Source: Mycobacterium sp. M26 (GTDB lineage Bacteria > Actinomycetota > Actinomycetes > Mycobacteriales > Mycobacteriaceae). Taken from it: a stretch of 64,000 nucleotides of DNA. The notes under the pieces were generated by a model. It was not told the origin of the DNA. It did not search any database and saw only the letters and a list, made by a program, of their open reading frames with translations. Of this stretch, positions 52,316 to 60,553 are shown in pieces. The first letter of the stretch is position 1. Each line of letters begins with the position of its first letter. The translations under genes were made by a program, and so were the position numbers. The stretch is from positions 3,190,467 through 3,254,466 of the forward strand of contig NZ_LN929908.1 of assembly GCF_001494595.1 (NCBI RefSeq), in the 5' to 3' direction.

Positions 52316-53140
52316 TCAGGAGCGAATAAACGTCAGGATGTCGGCGTTGAGGACGTCGGCGTGGGTGGTCGGCATGCCGTGCGGGTAGCCCGGGTAGGTC
52401 TTCAGCGTGCCGTTGGGCAGCAGAGCCGCCGAGAGCGGTCCGGCGTCGGCGTAGGGCACCACCTGATCGTCGTCGCCGTGCATGACCAGCACCGGCAGCT
52501 GGATCTTCTTGAGGTCCTCGGTGAAGTCGGTCTGCGAGAACGCCACCACGCCGTCGTAATGGGCCTTGGCCCCGCCCATCATGCCCTGGCGCCACCAGTT
52601 GGCGATGATCCCCTCGACCGGTTCCACGCCGTCCCGGTTGAAGCCGTAGAACGGTCCCTCGGGAACGGCTCGGTAGAACGCAGCGCGGTTCGTGGCGACC
52701 TGCACCTGGAAGTCGTCGAACACCGACTTCGGCAGGCCACCGGGATTGGCGTCGGTCTGCACCATCAGCGGCGGCACCGCCGCGATCAGCACGGCCTTGG
52801 CGGCGCGGCTCTCGCCGTGCCGGGCCAGATACCGGACCACTTCGCCGCCGCCGGTCGAGTGCCCGATGTGGACGGCGTCGTGCAGGTCGAGGTGATTGAC
52901 GACGGCGGCAAGGTCGTCGGCATAGTGATCCATGTCATGGCCGTCGGCCACCTGTTCGGAGCGGCCGTGCCCGCGACGGTCGTGCGCCACCACCCGATAA
53001 CCCCGGGCCAGGAAGAACATCAGCTGGGCGTCCCAGTCGTCAGAGGACAGCGGCCAACCGTGACTGAACACGATGGGCTGGCCCGATCCCCAGTCCTTGT
53101 AGAAGATTTCGACACCGTCGGTGGTCGTCAGTGTGGGCAT
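52316..53140 (-). CDS. Alpha/beta hydrolase, non-heme chloroperoxidase-like
   Basis: 274-residue hydrolase related to cofactor-free haloperoxidases/esterases. Nucleophile elbow GHSTGGGE, oxyanion HGWPL, catalytic Asp in HGDDDQVVPY and catalytic His in GYPHGMPTTHADV are visible. Start ATG 53140 has GAAAGG upstream and begins MPTLTTTDGVEIFYKDWGSG, the usual start of this family. It follows tRNA-Glu leftwards after a terminator, so it is a separate unit. Substrate unknown; the perhydrolase activity of relatives is usually incidental. Confidence 0.92.
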   Translation of the reverse strand: MPTLTTTDGVEIFYKDWGSGQPIVFSHGWPLSSDDWDAQLMFFLARGYRVVAHDRRGHGRSEQVADGHDMDHYADDLAAVVNHLDLHDAVHIGHSTGGGEVVRYLARHGESRAAKAVLIAAVPPLMVQTDANPGGLPKSVFDDFQVQVATNRAAFYRAVPEGPFYGFNRDGVEPVEGIIANWWRQGMMGGAKAHYDGVVAFSQTDFTEDLKKIQLPVLVMHGDDDQVVPYADAGPLSAALLPNGTLKTYPGYPHGMPTTHADVLNADILTFIRS

Positions 53141-53183
53141 GATGGCCTTTCGGGGAGCAGGGATCCGGCTCCCACACAAAGCA

Positions 53184-53214
53184 AACAACCCCTGGAGAAA
53201 TTCCAGGGGTTGTT
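53184..53214 (-). terminator. Terminator after tRNA-Glu
   Basis: A 13-bp perfect stem AACAACCCCTGGA (53184-53196) and TCCAGGGGTTGTT (53202-53214) with loop GAAAT. On the minus strand it ends in TTTGCTTTGTG, a fair U-rich tail, eight bases after the tRNA-Glu gene, so it ends the gltX-tRNA transcript. Confidence 0.75.
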
Positions 53215-53221
53215 GGTTTGG

Positions 53222-53294
53222 TAGCCCCGATGGGATTCGAACCCACGCTACCGCCGTGAGAGGGCGGCGTCCTAGGCCGCTAGACGACGGGGCC
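53222..53294 (-). tRNA. tRNA-Glu (anticodon CTC)
   Basis: A 73-nt cloverleaf: acceptor GGCCCCG pairing with CGGGGCT, anticodon stem CCGCC/GGCGG with loop CTCTCAC (anticodon CTC), T loop TTCGAAT and discriminator A. CCA is not encoded. Lies downstream of gltX and tRNA-Gln on the same strand. Confidence 0.96.
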
Positions 53295-53389
53295 AGAACC
53301 AATCCGTGGCGCGCCGTGCGGCGCACCGGGAAGTCAGCATAGCCCAGAGCCTCGTACCAACGAAATCCTGCGCCGTACCGACGAAATTG

Positions 53390-53461
53390 CTGGGGTACCA
53401 GGACTCGAACCTAGAATGGCTGAACCAGAATCAGCTGTGTTGCCAATTACACCATACCCCA
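53390..53461 (-). tRNA. tRNA-Gln (anticodon CTG)
   Basis: A 72-nt cloverleaf starting TGGGGTA and ending TACCCCA plus G, with anticodon stem GCTGA/TCAGC and loop TTCTGGT (anticodon CTG). The T1:A72 pair is typical of tRNA-Gln. It sits 113 bp after gltX and 95 bp before tRNA-Glu, same strand. Confidence 0.96.
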
Positions 53462-53574
53462 TTGGCTGCCTATAACCGCTGGTCAGAAGGCTGTCACCCA
53501 GTGTAGCGGGTGAACGGAGCCGGTCTGGCATCAGTTGCGGGCCGACGAGCACACTATCAAAGATTTCGGCCCGG

Positions 53575-55056
53575 TTATTCCAGCCCCCCGACGCCGGCGC
53601 GGGCCTGGCGCAGCCGCGCCAGCGAGCGGTCGCGTCCGAGCAGCTCCAGCGACTCGAACAGCGGCGGGCTCACGGTGGCTCCGGTGGCCGCGACCCGGAT
53701 CGGCCCGAAGGCCTTGCGGGGCTTGAGTTCGAGACCCTCCAGAAGCGCAGACTTGAGGGCGTCTTCGATCCCGGCCGCGGTCCACTCGCCGACGGCGTCC
53801 AGTGCGGTGATCGCGGCGCCGAGCACGGGTGCCGAGTCGGGACCCAATTCCTTGGCGGCGGCCTTGGGGTCGAGTTCGTAGGAACCGTCGTCGAGGAACT
53901 TCAGCAGGCCCCAGGCATCCGAAAGCACCACGATGCGGGTCTGCACCAGGTCCGCGGCGGTGGCGAAACCCGCGTCATCCAGTCCGGTGTCGTGGCCGTG
54001 CTCGGCGAAGTAGGCGGCCAGCCGCCGGGTGAATTCGGCCGGCTCCAGCCGCCGGATGTGCTCGGCGTTGACGGCGTCGGCCTTCTTCTGGTCGAACCGC
54101 GCCGGATTGGAGTTGACGTCGACGACGTCGAAGGCGCCCACCATCTCCTCGATGCTGAAGATGTCGCGGTCCTCGGCGATGCCCCAGCCCAGCAGCGCCA
54201 GATAGTTCAGTAGGCCTTCGGGGATGAACCCGCGCTCGCGGTGCAGGAACAGGTTCGACTCTGGGTCGCGCTTGGACAGCTTCTTGGTTCCTTCACCCAA
54301 AACCGGTGGCAGGTGGGCGAATTCGGGAACCCGATCAGCGACACCGACACGGATGAGCGCCTGGTACAGAGCGATCTGGCGTGGCGTCGACGGCAGCAGA
54401 TCCTCGCCGCGCAGCACGTGGGTGATCTTCATCAACGCGTCGTCGACGGGATTGACCAAGGTGTACAACGGTTCTCCGGTCGCCCGAGTGAGCGCGAAAT
54501 CCGGTACCGTGCCGGCGGCGAATGTTGTGGTGCCGCGGACCATGTCGTGCCAGCTGATGTCCTCATCGGGCATCCGCAGCCTCAGCACCGCGTTGCGGCC
54601 CTCGGCGGCGTAGGCGTTGCGCTGCTCGTCGGTCAGGTCCCGGTCGTAATTGTCATATCCCAGTTTGGGATTGCGGCCGGCGGCAAGATGGCGGGCCTCC
54701 ACTTCCTCGGGGGTGGAGTAGGCCGGATAGGCCTCGCCGGCGTCGACAAGCTTGGCCAGAACATCGGCGTAGAGGTCCTTGCGCTGCGACTGGCGGTAGG
54801 GCTCGTGCGGGCCGCCGACCTCGGGCCCCTCGTCCCAGTTGAGGCCGAGCCAGCGCAGCGCCTCGAGCAGCGCCAGATAGCTTTCCTCGGAATCGCGCTG
54901 GGCGTCGGTGTCCTCGATGCGGAAGACGAAGGTGCCCCCGGTGTGGCGGGCGTAGGCCCAGTTGAACAGCGCGGTACGGACCATGCCGACATGCGGGATG
55001 CCGGTTGGCGACGGGCAGAACCGCACGCGCACAGCGTCATTGGCGGTGTCGCTCAT
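53575..55056 (-). CDS. gltX: Glutamyl-tRNA synthetase
   Basis: Class I aminoacyl-tRNA synthetase charging tRNA-Glu; in mycobacteria, which lack glutaminyl-tRNA synthetase, the same enzyme also mis-charges tRNA-Gln, later amidated by GatCAB. The 493 residues include the HIGH-type motif SPTGIPHVGM (residues 16-25), FRIEDTDAQR, and the KMSKS-type motif KKLSKRDPE. The start ATG (55056) is inside the stop of the upstream FAH gene (TGATG). tRNA-Gln and tRNA-Glu follow within 300 bp, both substrates of this enzyme. Orthologue of Rv2992c. Confidence 0.97.
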   Translation of the reverse strand: MSDTANDAVRVRFCPSPTGIPHVGMVRTALFNWAYARHTGGTFVFRIEDTDAQRDSEESYLALLEALRWLGLNWDEGPEVGGPHEPYRQSQRKDLYADVLAKLVDAGEAYPAYSTPEEVEARHLAAGRNPKLGYDNYDRDLTDEQRNAYAAEGRNAVLRLRMPDEDISWHDMVRGTTTFAAGTVPDFALTRATGEPLYTLVNPVDDALMKITHVLRGEDLLPSTPRQIALYQALIRVGVADRVPEFAHLPPVLGEGTKKLSKRDPESNLFLHRERGFIPEGLLNYLALLGWGIAEDRDIFSIEEMVGAFDVVDVNSNPARFDQKKADAVNAEHIRRLEPAEFTRRLAAYFAEHGHDTGLDDAGFATAADLVQTRIVVLSDAWGLLKFLDDGSYELDPKAAAKELGPDSAPVLGAAITALDAVGEWTAAGIEDALKSALLEGLELKPRKAFGPIRVAATGATVSPPLFESLELLGRDRSLARLRQARAGVGGLE

Positions 55057-55832
55057 CACTTGCCCTTCCGCACGACGGGATTGGTGAGGGTGCCGATGCC
55101 CTCGACGCTGACGGAGACGGTGTCACCGTTTTCGATCGGGCCGACACCTTCGGGGGTGCCGGTCAAGATCAGGTCACCGGGCAGCAGGGTCATGACCGCC
55201 GAGATCCACTCGATGATGGCGCCGATGTCGTGGATCATCATCGAGGTGCGGCTGAGTTGGCGCACTTCCCCGTTCACCTCGGTGCGGATCTCCAGATCCG
55301 ACGGGTCGAGGTCGGTGACGATCCACGGGCCGACCGGGCAGAAGGTGTCGTGGCCCTTGGCGCGCATCCACTGGCCGTCGGCCTTCTGCTGGTCGCGGGC
55401 GGAGACATCGTTGGCGATGGTGTAGCCGAGGATGTTCTCGGCGGCTCTGGCAGCGGGCACATCCTTGCAGGGCCGGCCGATCACCGCCGCCAGCTCACCC
55501 TCGTGGTGCACCGGCGAGGCATGGGCGGGCAGCTGGATCGGCACGCCGGGCCCGATGATCGCGGTGTTGGGCTTGAGGAAGATCACCGGATCCTCCGGCG
55601 CCTCCCCACCCATCTCCTCGATATGAGCCTGGTAGTTCTTGCCCATGCAGACCACCTTGCTGGCCAGGATGGGCGCCAGCAGCCGGACGTCGGCCAGCGG
55701 CCAGCTCCGGCCGGTGAAGGTCGGGGTACCGAACGGGTGCTCGGCGATCTCACGGGCAACGAGGTCGGACTCGTCGCCTTCGATGCTGACGAAGGCGACA
55801 CCGTCTGGACTGGCAATTCGACCGAGGCGCAT
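55056..55832 (-). CDS. Fumarylacetoacetate hydrolase-family protein
   Basis: FAH-fold enzyme of 258 residues (Rv2993c homologue), of the group that cleaves C-C or decarboxylates beta-keto/acylpyruvate acids. Substrate and metal motifs: CMGKNYQAHIEEMGG, KPNTAIIGPGVPIQLP, HHEGELAAVIG (metal His and Glu) and YTIANDVSARDQQ, with LTGTPEGVGPIENGD at the C terminus. Start ATG 55832 (MRLGRIASPDG) by homology; GTG 55883 gives 17 more residues. Overlaps gltX by one base; translationally coupled. Substrate not identified. Confidence 0.92.
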   Translation of the reverse strand: MRLGRIASPDGVAFVSIEGDESDLVAREIAEHPFGTPTFTGRSWPLADVRLLAPILASKVVCMGKNYQAHIEEMGGEAPEDPVIFLKPNTAIIGPGVPIQLPAHASPVHHEGELAAVIGRPCKDVPAARAAENILGYTIANDVSARDQQKADGQWMRAKGHDTFCPVGPWIVTDLDPSDLEIRTEVNGEVRQLSRTSMMIHDIGAIIEWISAVMTLLPGDLILTGTPEGVGPIENGDTVSVSVEGIGTLTNPVVRKGK

Positions 55833-55926
55833 TCGATAGAGCCTAGTGGTCGGCATTTCCGCGTTGGGTGAGGAGTCAGGCACACCTCCACTCGCACTTC
55901 CGCTGCGAGATTCCTCACTCCCTGAT

Positions 55927-55944
55927 TCTCATATCCTGAGATAC
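55927..55944. promoter_or_regulatory. Inverted repeat similar to the IclR operator at leuC
   Basis: TCTCA-TATCC-TGAGA at 55927-55941, followed by TAC; the whole (TCTCATATCCTGAGATAC) matches the site at 47742-47727 except for two inserted bases. It lies in the divergent gap between the FAH gene and the MFS gene. Confidence 0.45.
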
Positions 55945-55983
55945 ATATTCAGCATAGTGAGAAACGCGTGAAAGAATGGCCGC

Positions 55984-57174
55984 ATGGCCGTCGACACGAT
56001 CAGCACCGTGCGGCGCTGGTCGATGCTCGTCATCGCACTGTTCGCCACGCTGTCGGCCAACGTCTTCATCAACGGCGTCGCCTTCCTGATTCCCACCCTG
56101 CACACCACGATGGGCCTGGATCTGGCCCAGGCCGGACTGATCTCGGCCCTGCCGAGTTTCGGGATGGTCGTCACCCTGTTCGCCTGGGGCTACGTGGTGG
56201 ACCGCATCGGTGAGCGCTTCGTCCTCACCGTGGGCTCGGTGCTCACCGCGGCCGCGGCGTTCGCCGCCGCCGCCAGCCATTCCCTGGTGGTGATGGGAGT
56301 CTTCCTGCTGCTCGGCGGGATGGCCGCGGCCAGCAGCAATTCCGCCAGTGGCCGGCTGGTCGTGGGCTGGTTTCCGCCGCAGCAGCGTGGCCTGGTGATG
56401 GGTATCCGCCAGACCGCCCAACCTCTCGGCGTCGGCGTCGGCGCACTGGTGATCCCCCGGCTGGCGCAGACGCACGGTGTCGCCCCGGCGCTGCTGTTCC
56501 CGGCGATCGTGTGCGTCATCGCCGCACTGGTGTGCGCGGTGCTGGTGCTCGACCCGCCACGCCCACCGCGAGCCGAGGCTCCCGTTGAACACTTGGCCAA
56601 CCCCTACCGGGGGTCGGCCATCCTGTGGCGTATCCACGCCGTGTCGGTGCTGCTGGTGGTGCCGCAATGCGTGGTGTGGACCTTCACGCTGGTGTGGCTG
56701 ATCGCCGAGCGCGGGTGGTCACCGGAATCCGCCGGCGTGCTGGTGATGGTCTCCCAGGTCCTCGGCGCGCTGGGCCGGATCGCCGCTGGCCGGTGGTCGG
56801 ACTGGATGGGGTTGCGGCTACGCCCGATTCGGCTGATCGCCGCAGCCGCCGCCGTCTCGATGCTGGCGCTGGCGATCACCGATGCGTTGCACTCCCCCTG
56901 GAGCATCGCGGTGATGATGGTCGCCTCGGTGATCACCGTCAGCGACAACGGCCTGGCGTTCACCGCCATCGCCGAGATCGCCGGACCGTTCTGGAGTGGC
57001 CGCGCGCTGGGCGCGCAGAACACCAGCCAGCTACTGACGACCGGACTGACCCCGCCGCTATTCGGTGCGCTGATCGGCGCGCTGGGCTATCCCGTCGCGT
57101 TCGCGGTGTGCGCGCTGTTCCCGGTGGCCGCGCTGCGGTTGGTACCCACCGACCCGCCGAGCACCCAGGTCTAG
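55984..57174 (+). CDS. MFS transporter
   Basis: 396-residue major facilitator with about twelve TM segments (WSMLVIALFATLSANVFI at the start; motif A-like WGYVVDRIGERFVLTVG between TM2 and TM3). Homologous by position to Rv2994. Divergent from the FAH/gltX operon and convergent with leuB (4-bp overlap of stops). Substrate unknown; resemblance to nitrate/cyanate and drug antiporters of this superfamily is generic. Confidence 0.9.
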   Translation: MAVDTISTVRRWSMLVIALFATLSANVFINGVAFLIPTLHTTMGLDLAQAGLISALPSFGMVVTLFAWGYVVDRIGERFVLTVGSVLTAAAAFAAAASHSLVVMGVFLLLGGMAAASSNSASGRLVVGWFPPQQRGLVMGIRQTAQPLGVGVGALVIPRLAQTHGVAPALLFPAIVCVIAALVCAVLVLDPPRPPRAEAPVEHLANPYRGSAILWRIHAVSVLLVVPQCVVWTFTLVWLIAERGWSPESAGVLVMVSQVLGALGRIAAGRWSDWMGLRLRPIRLIAAAAAVSMLALAITDALHSPWSIAVMMVASVITVSDNGLAFTAIAEIAGPFWSGRALGAQNTSQLLTTGLTPPLFGALIGALGYPVAFAVCALFPVAALRLVPTDPPSTQV

Positions 57175-58181
57175 AGCGCCGCGCGGATTCGCTCGCCCAC
57201 CTCGCGGGTGGAGTACGTCGCATCCCCGCGGCTCGAAAGGTGTTCTGCCACAGCCTTGTCCACTCGCGCAGCCGCTGCATCCTCACCAATGTGACTGAGC
57301 AGCAGGGCCACTGACATCACCGCCGCGGTGGGATCGGCGATCCCCTGACCCGCGATGTCAGGGGCGCTGCCGTGTACCGGCTCGAACATCGACGGGTTGG
57401 TTCCGGTGGCGTCGATATTGCCACTGGCCGCCAATCCGATTCCGCCGCAAACCGCCGCGGCCAGATCGGTGATGATGTCGCCGAACAGGTTGTCGGTGAC
57501 GATCACGTCGAAGCGGCCCGGGTCGGTCACCATGTGGATGGTGGCAGCGTCGATGTGCTGGTAGGCGACCTCGACCTCCGGGTACTCCGCGGCCACCTCG
57601 TTGACGACGCGCGACCACAGGCTGCCCGCGAAGGTCAGCACATTGGTCTTGTGCACCAGCGTCAGGTGCTTGCGGCGAGACTGGGCGCGCGCGAATGCGT
57701 CACGCACCACCCGATTGACGCCGAACGCGGTGTTGACGCTGACCTCGGTGGCGACCTCCTGCGGCGTGCCGACGCGCAGGGCACCGCCGTTGCCGGTGTA
57801 GGGGCCCTCCGTGCCTTCCCGCACCACGACGAAGTCGATACCGCTCACCCCGGACAGCGGACTGCTGACGCCCGGATACAGCCGGCCGGGACGCAGGTTG
57901 ACGTGATGGTCCAGGGCGAACCGCAGTTTGAGCAGCAGGCCGCGTTCGAGCACACCGCTGGGCACCGACGGATCACCGATCGCACCGAGCAGGATGGCGT
58001 CGTAGCCGCGCAACTCGTCGATCGTCTCCTCGGTCAGCAGCTCGCCGGTGGCGTGGTAGCGCCGCGCCCCGAGGTCGTACTCGGTGGTGTCCACACCGGG
58101 CAGCACGACGTCGAGCACCTGCAGTGCTTCGCCGATGACTTCCGGGCCGATACCGTCGCCCGCGATCACTGCCAGTTTCAC
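57171..58181 (-). CDS. leuB: 3-isopropylmalate dehydrogenase
   Basis: Oxidative decarboxylation step of leucine biosynthesis. The 336 residues show AVIAGDGIGPEVIGEAL, VREGTEGPYTGNGG, the catalytic Tyr/Lys region (HKTNVLTFAGSLW) and DNLFGDIITDLAAAVCGGIGL, with EPVHGSAPDIAG. Small-subunit Leu genes leuCD are about 9 kb away. The ATG at 58181 overlaps the serA stop (ATGA), so leuB is co-transcribed with serA. Orthologue of Rv2995c. Confidence 0.97.
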   Translation of the reverse strand: MKLAVIAGDGIGPEVIGEALQVLDVVLPGVDTTEYDLGARRYHATGELLTEETIDELRGYDAILLGAIGDPSVPSGVLERGLLLKLRFALDHHVNLRPGRLYPGVSSPLSGVSGIDFVVVREGTEGPYTGNGGALRVGTPQEVATEVSVNTAFGVNRVVRDAFARAQSRRKHLTLVHKTNVLTFAGSLWSRVVNEVAAEYPEVEVAYQHIDAATIHMVTDPGRFDVIVTDNLFGDIITDLAAAVCGGIGLAASGNIDATGTNPSMFEPVHGSAPDIAGQGIADPTAAVMSVALLLSHIGEDAAAARVDKAVAEHLSSRGDATYSTREVGERIRAAL

Positions 58182-59764
58182 GAGAAATCCACCACTTCCA
58201 GGGTCACCGCACCAACAGCGGCACCGATGGCCGCACGGACATCAGCCGGAACGTCACGATCCAGTCGCAGCATCACCGTGGCTGCCTCACCGGTGGTGTC
58301 CTGGCTCATCTGTGCGGCCAGGATGTTGACGTCCGCGCCGCCGAGCAGCGTACCGATCTTGCCGAGCGCGCCGGGCTGATCGGTGTAATGCAGGATCAGG
58401 TTCACGCCCTCGGCACGCAGATCGAAGTTGCGCCCGTTGATCTGAACGATCTTCTCGGTCTGCTGCGGTCCGGACAGCGTGCCGGACACGTTGGTCGCCG
58501 AACCGTCCGGCCCGACCACGCGGACGTCGATCACGCTGCGGTGGTTGATGCTCTCGCTGGCGGTCGTCAGCTCGGTCTGCAGACCGCGGTCGGCGGCCAG
58601 GCCCGGGGCGTTGACGAAGGTGACCTGCTGATCGGTGACGGTGGAGAAGAAGCCGCGTAGAGCCGAAAGCTTCAGCACCTCAACATCTTCGGCGGCCAGC
58701 TCACCACTGACTCGTACGTTGAGCGTGGTGGGTGGCTCGTTGGTCAGCACACCGACGAGCACGCCGAGCTTGCGGGCCAGATCCAGCCAGGGCGACACTT
58801 CGTCGCTCACCGCGCCGGCGCCGACGTTGACGGCGTCGGGCACGAACTCCCCCGCCAGCGCGAGCTTCACACTTTCGGCGACGTCGGTGCCCGCACGGTC
58901 CTGCGCTTCCGAGGTTGAGGCGCCCAGGTGGGGGGTGACGACTACCTGCGGCAGCTCGAACAGCGGGCTGTCGGTGCAGGGTTCGGTGGAGAACACGTCC
59001 AGACCGGCGGCGCGGACGTGACCGCTCTTGACCGCATCGGCCAGCGCGTGCTCGTCGATCAGTCCGCCGCGGGCAGCGTTGACGATGATGACGCCGGGCT
59101 TGGTCTTGGCCAGCGCCTCCTTGCCGAGCAGACCGGCGGTCTCCGGGGTCTTGGGCAGATGCACGGAGATGAAGTCGGCGCGCGGCAGCAGGTCATCGAG
59201 CGAGAGCAGTTCGATGCCGAGTTGGGCGGCGCGGGCCGGCGGCACGTAGGGGTCGTAGGCGATCACGTGGGTACCGAAGGCGGCCAGCCGCGCGGCGACC
59301 AGCTGGCCGATGCGGCCCAGGCCGACAACGCCGACGGTCTTGCCGTAGATCTCGGTGCCGTTGAACGACGAGCGCTTCCAGGTGTGCTCGCGCAGGGTCG
59401 CGTCGGCGGCCGGGATCTGGCGGGCGGCCGACAGCATCAGGGCCAGCGCGTGCTCGGCGGCGCTGTGGATGTTGGACGTCGGTGCGTTGACCACCAGAAC
59501 ACCGGCGGCGGTGGCCGCTGGCACGTCGACGTTGTCCAGGCCGACGCCGGCGCGCGCGACGATCTTGAGCTTGGGTGCGGCGGCGATCACCTCGGCGTCC
59601 ACCGTGGTGGCCGAGCGCACCAGCAGGGCGTCGGCGTCAGCGATGGCTTCCAGCAGTTTCGGCCGGTCCGGGCCGTCGACCCAGCGCACCTCGACCTGGT
59701 CGCCGAGGGCGGCGACGGTGGACTCGGCGAGTTTGTCGGCGATCAACACAACGGGCAGATTCAC
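58178..59764 (-). CDS. serA: D-3-phosphoglycerate dehydrogenase
   Basis: First step of serine synthesis. The 528-residue protein has the catalytic domain with VGLGRIGQLVAARLAAFG NAD motif, HLPKTPETAGL, the ARGGLIDEHALADA stretch, the ASB domain characteristic of the long (type I) enzymes, and a C-terminal ACT domain (HYTDQPGALGKIGTLLGGADVN). Length fits the mycobacterial SerA1 (Rv2996c). Stop overlaps leuB start. A CGGTCC-ATAAAA-GGACCG stem lies in the leader. Confidence 0.97.
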   Translation of the reverse strand: MNLPVVLIADKLAESTVAALGDQVEVRWVDGPDRPKLLEAIADADALLVRSATTVDAEVIAAAPKLKIVARAGVGLDNVDVPAATAAGVLVVNAPTSNIHSAAEHALALMLSAARQIPAADATLREHTWKRSSFNGTEIYGKTVGVVGLGRIGQLVAARLAAFGTHVIAYDPYVPPARAAQLGIELLSLDDLLPRADFISVHLPKTPETAGLLGKEALAKTKPGVIIVNAARGGLIDEHALADAVKSGHVRAAGLDVFSTEPCTDSPLFELPQVVVTPHLGASTSEAQDRAGTDVAESVKLALAGEFVPDAVNVGAGAVSDEVSPWLDLARKLGVLVGVLTNEPPTTLNVRVSGELAAEDVEVLKLSALRGFFSTVTDQQVTFVNAPGLAADRGLQTELTTASESINHRSVIDVRVVGPDGSATNVSGTLSGPQQTEKIVQINGRNFDLRAEGVNLILHYTDQPGALGKIGTLLGGADVNILAAQMSQDTTGEAATVMLRLDRDVPADVRAAIGAAVGAVTLEVVDFS

Positions 59765-59791
59765 GCCGGTCAGCCTAGCGTGGCGACGATG

Positions 59792-59809
59792 CGGTCCATA
59801 AAAGGACCG
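59792..59809 (-). terminator. Short stem between SDR gene and serA
   Basis: CGGTCC (59792-59797), loop ATAAAA, GGACCG (59804-59809). It lies just after the SDR stop at 59815 on the minus strand and 28 bp upstream of serA. It could be a terminator of the SDR gene or a leader element of serA. Confidence 0.35.
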
Positions 59810-59814
59810 AGGGG

Positions 59815-60453
59815 CTAGCCGGTGGCGATGGCCGTGACGGCACGCCCGATGAACCGCGGGTCCTCGAGCTGATCGAGCAGCACACCGGCCAGCGCGGTCC
59901 GGGTCAGCTGCGAGCGCATCTTCGCCGGCACGGACTCGGCCACGGTGGCGCCGGCACCCGGGTCGCCGTCCACCAGTCGGGGTGGGCGCACGATGGTCCA
60001 GTCCAATTCGGCGCCGGCTGAACGAATCTCCTGCTCGGCAGCGTCAGCCTCGGCCAGCCGCTCCGGTCCGGGCACGAACCTGGCGATCATCCGTGCGGGC
60101 CGACTCTGGTCGACAATGCTGGACCCGACGCCGATCGTCGACACCGCGACCAGGCGGCGCACACCGCCGGCACGCATCTGCGCGACCAGATTGGCCGTAC
60201 CCGCGGAGCGCACCGTCCCCGGCGCCTGGCCGGCCCGGACCCCGAGGCAGCTGATCACGGCGTCGGCCCCGCCGAGTGCGGCCCTGACCGCGTCGGCGGC
60301 CAGGACGTCCCCCACCACGACCTCGGTGCCGGGGAAGTCCGCGGCCGCGGCGGCGTCGCGCAGCAGCACGGTGACGTGATGGCCGCGCTGCAGCGCTTGG
60401 GTGACCACCTGCCGGCCGGTGCCGCCAGTGGCTCCGATGACCAGGATCTTCAT
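59815..60453 (-). CDS. NAD(P)-binding short-chain/NmrA-like reductase
   Basis: 212-residue Rossmann-fold protein of the atypical SDR (NmrA/YwnB-like) type. The nucleotide motif is VIGATGGTGRQVV (residues 5-17), then GDVLAADAVRAALGGADAVIS and DWTIVRPPRLVDG. Divergently placed MerR-family gene 100 bp upstream strongly suggests it is the regulated target. SD GAGGAG eight bases before the ATG. Could be an NAD(P)H-dependent reductase for reactive electrophiles. Confidence 0.88.
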   Translation of the reverse strand: MKILVIGATGGTGRQVVTQALQRGHHVTVLLRDAAAAADFPGTEVVVGDVLAADAVRAALGGADAVISCLGVRAGQAPGTVRSAGTANLVAQMRAGGVRRLVAVSTIGVGSSIVDQSRPARMIARFVPGPERLAEADAAEQEIRSAGAELDWTIVRPPRLVDGDPGAGATVAESVPAKMRSQLTRTALAGVLLDQLEDPRFIGRAVTAIATG

Positions 60454-60466
60454 GCTTGTTCTCCTC

Positions 60467-60553
60467 TAATGGAAGGTGGTAATGGATACTTACACTCTCC
60501 ATTAATAACAGATAGTAGCGCTATCCGCTAGCTGTCTGCGCTACCATGCTCGG
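60467..60553. promoter_or_regulatory. Palindrome-rich divergent MerR/SDR control region
   Basis: TAATGGA (60480-60486) and TCCATTA (60498-60504) form a perfect inverted repeat with an 11-bp spacer; another TAATGGA is at 60467-60473. Further right, GATAG-TAGCG-CTATC and the overlapping TAGCG-CTATC-CGCTA form two five-bp inverted repeats. TACCAT six bases before the GTG of the MerR gene suggests a leaderless transcript. Confidence 0.5.
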
